Shown piece after piece: positions 40,400 to 41,047 of a stretch of DNA of 41,047 bases. The position numbers and the translations under genes were made by a program. The notes below the pieces were generated by a model, which saw only the letters and a program-made list of their open reading frames with translations, was not told the origin of the DNA and searched no databases. This DNA comes from an uncultured Sphingomonadales bacterium (lineage in GTDB: Bacteria; Pseudomonadota; Alphaproteobacteria; Sphingomonadales; Sphingomonadaceae), in the NCBI GenBank assembly GCA_937870585.1, contig CALMZE010000177.1:1-41047 (forward strand), in the 5' to 3' direction. Positions within the stretch are counted from its first letter, which is position 1. Every line of letters starts with the position of its first letter.

Positions 40400-41047
40400 T
40401 CAATCAACAAATTGACCAGTGAGAATTGCGGCCGCCGTATCGAGCGCTGCAAGGCCATGACGTTCTAGATCAGTCAGAGGCACGCGCCACAGCGTGACCG
40501 GCGCTGTCACCTCCGTTTGGACCAGACGGAAGCCCCACAGGCCGCGTTCATGGCCATAGCTGTTGATCCAGTTGCCGGGCAGGCCGGGATCACGTTCCGC
40601 AATGATCACGCGCACGGAGCCATCGGCTTGCGCGACATGGCGGTTGTTGTTGATCCAGCCATTTCCATCCTCAAACGTGTCGAGATTTTCCTGCCAGATG
40701 TTGCACAGCTGGAAGTTCCAATATTCGCACGGCGGCGGTGTGAATTCGAGGATAAGCGCTTCATCCAGCCCTTTCTCCCACCCGCCAAAGGCGACATGCC
40801 TGTCCGGCACACCGCCATTGGAGAGATATTGCGCGCGGCTGAAATCCAGACGGTTGAGGCGGGCGGCGCAACTGCCCGGGGTGCCCCGCCCCCAGGCGCG
40901 GCCGCGGTCGGCAGCGAGGTCAAGGAAGCGGCGAAGGAAATCGCGGCCGATCCGGACGTGAAGGACGCCGGCGCGGCGATCGGCAACGCGGGCGCCGAAG
41001 CCGCCGATGCGGTCCGGCGCGTCGGGCGTGGTCAGGATGGCGGAGGT
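40400..41047 (-). CDS. DUF1214-like protein (partial; upstream part doubtful)
   Basis: The C-terminal ~160 residues read LNRLDFSRAQYLSNGGVPDR, HVAFGGWEKGLDEALILEFT and CEYWNFQLCNIWQENLDTFE, ending in VRVIIAERDPGLPGNWI and SYGHERGLWGFRLV. This is the DUF1214 pattern (porin-like/amylosulfatase-associated family of unknown function). The frame stays open to the window edge, but upstream of about 40870 the composition jumps to near 77 percent GC and the translation no longer resembles the family. The real N-terminus may lie beyond a junction. It is the first visible gene of the operon with Gfo/Idh, SDR and LuxR. Confidence 0.65.
   Translation of the reverse strand, partial: TSAILTTPDAPDRIGGFGARVADRRAGVLHVRIGRDFLRRFLDLAADRGRAWGRGTPGSCAARLNRLDFSRAQYLSNGGVPDRHVAFGGWEKGLDEALILEFTPPPCEYWNFQLCNIWQENLDTFEDGNGWINNNRHVAQADGSVRVIIAERDPGLPGNWINSYGHERGLWGFRLVQTEVTAPVTLWRVPLTDLERHGLAALDTAAAILTGQFVD

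Overview
The window is chromosomal DNA of an alphaproteobacterium, most likely a member of the Sphingomonadaceae. This rests on the gene families: a split metH next to metF, a very large TonB-dependent receptor, a Mg-type HemB, a bactofilin, PilZ, YqgE and several SDR/ALDH catabolic genes. GC content is roughly 60 percent and many neighbouring genes share 1-8 nt start/stop overlaps. The genus cannot be fixed from the sequence alone.

Region 1 (1-16.2 kb) is mostly core. It opens with a minus-strand methionine operon: an ArsR-methyltransferase fusion regulator, metF and the start of metH. A perfect 20-bp palindrome directly in front of the regulator is the probable operator. Two small lipoproteins, a CDF metal transporter overlapping pdxH, a 995-aa TonB-dependent receptor and an M17 leucyl aminopeptidase follow. 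Next come a 2OG-Fe(II) oxygenase overlapping a bactofilin, a PilZ protein, a Leu/Glu-type dehydrogenase, tRNA-His, YqgE, a rhodanese and a DEAD-box RNA helicase with a long hairpin-rich leader.

Region 2 (16.25-20.98 kb) is a compact 4.6-kb integrative element in tRNA-Arg(ACG). It is bounded by a 51-bp perfect direct repeat that copies the tRNA 3' half. Each end also carries a tandem pair of 10-bp repeats on an 11-bp pitch, which look like integrase arm sites. Inside are a tyrosine integrase, a small acidic protein, a low-GC cargo gene of unknown function, an AlpA/excisionase-like HTH gene in an overlapping three-gene operon, and a small HUH-type replication-initiator-like protein with all three rolling-circle motifs. 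This is the best candidate here for an undescribed system: a minimal integrating element that may also replicate.

Region 3 (21-30.4 kb) returns to the core: a lipoprotein, gamma-carbonic anhydrase, a GNAT protein, hemB, a GNAT/JmjC-cupin pair, a MATE exporter, valS and a GFA-family protein. valS carries an in-frame insertion of about 103 bp made of nested inverted repeats.

Region 4 (30.4-41 kb) is an accessory catabolic region: acyl-CoA dehydrogenase, two SDRs, aldehyde dehydrogenase, a sugar-isomerase-like TIM barrel, CoA-transferase, a LuxR regulator, a Gfo/Idh oxidoreductase and a DUF1214-like protein. It shows decay. The acyl-CoA dehydrogenase has an amber codon where its C-terminal motif should continue, a LysR gene is reduced to an interrupted N-terminal piece, and an FAD-monooxygenase N-terminus survives as a fragment. 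The last ~190 bases change sharply in composition, which may mark a foreign or misjoined segment.
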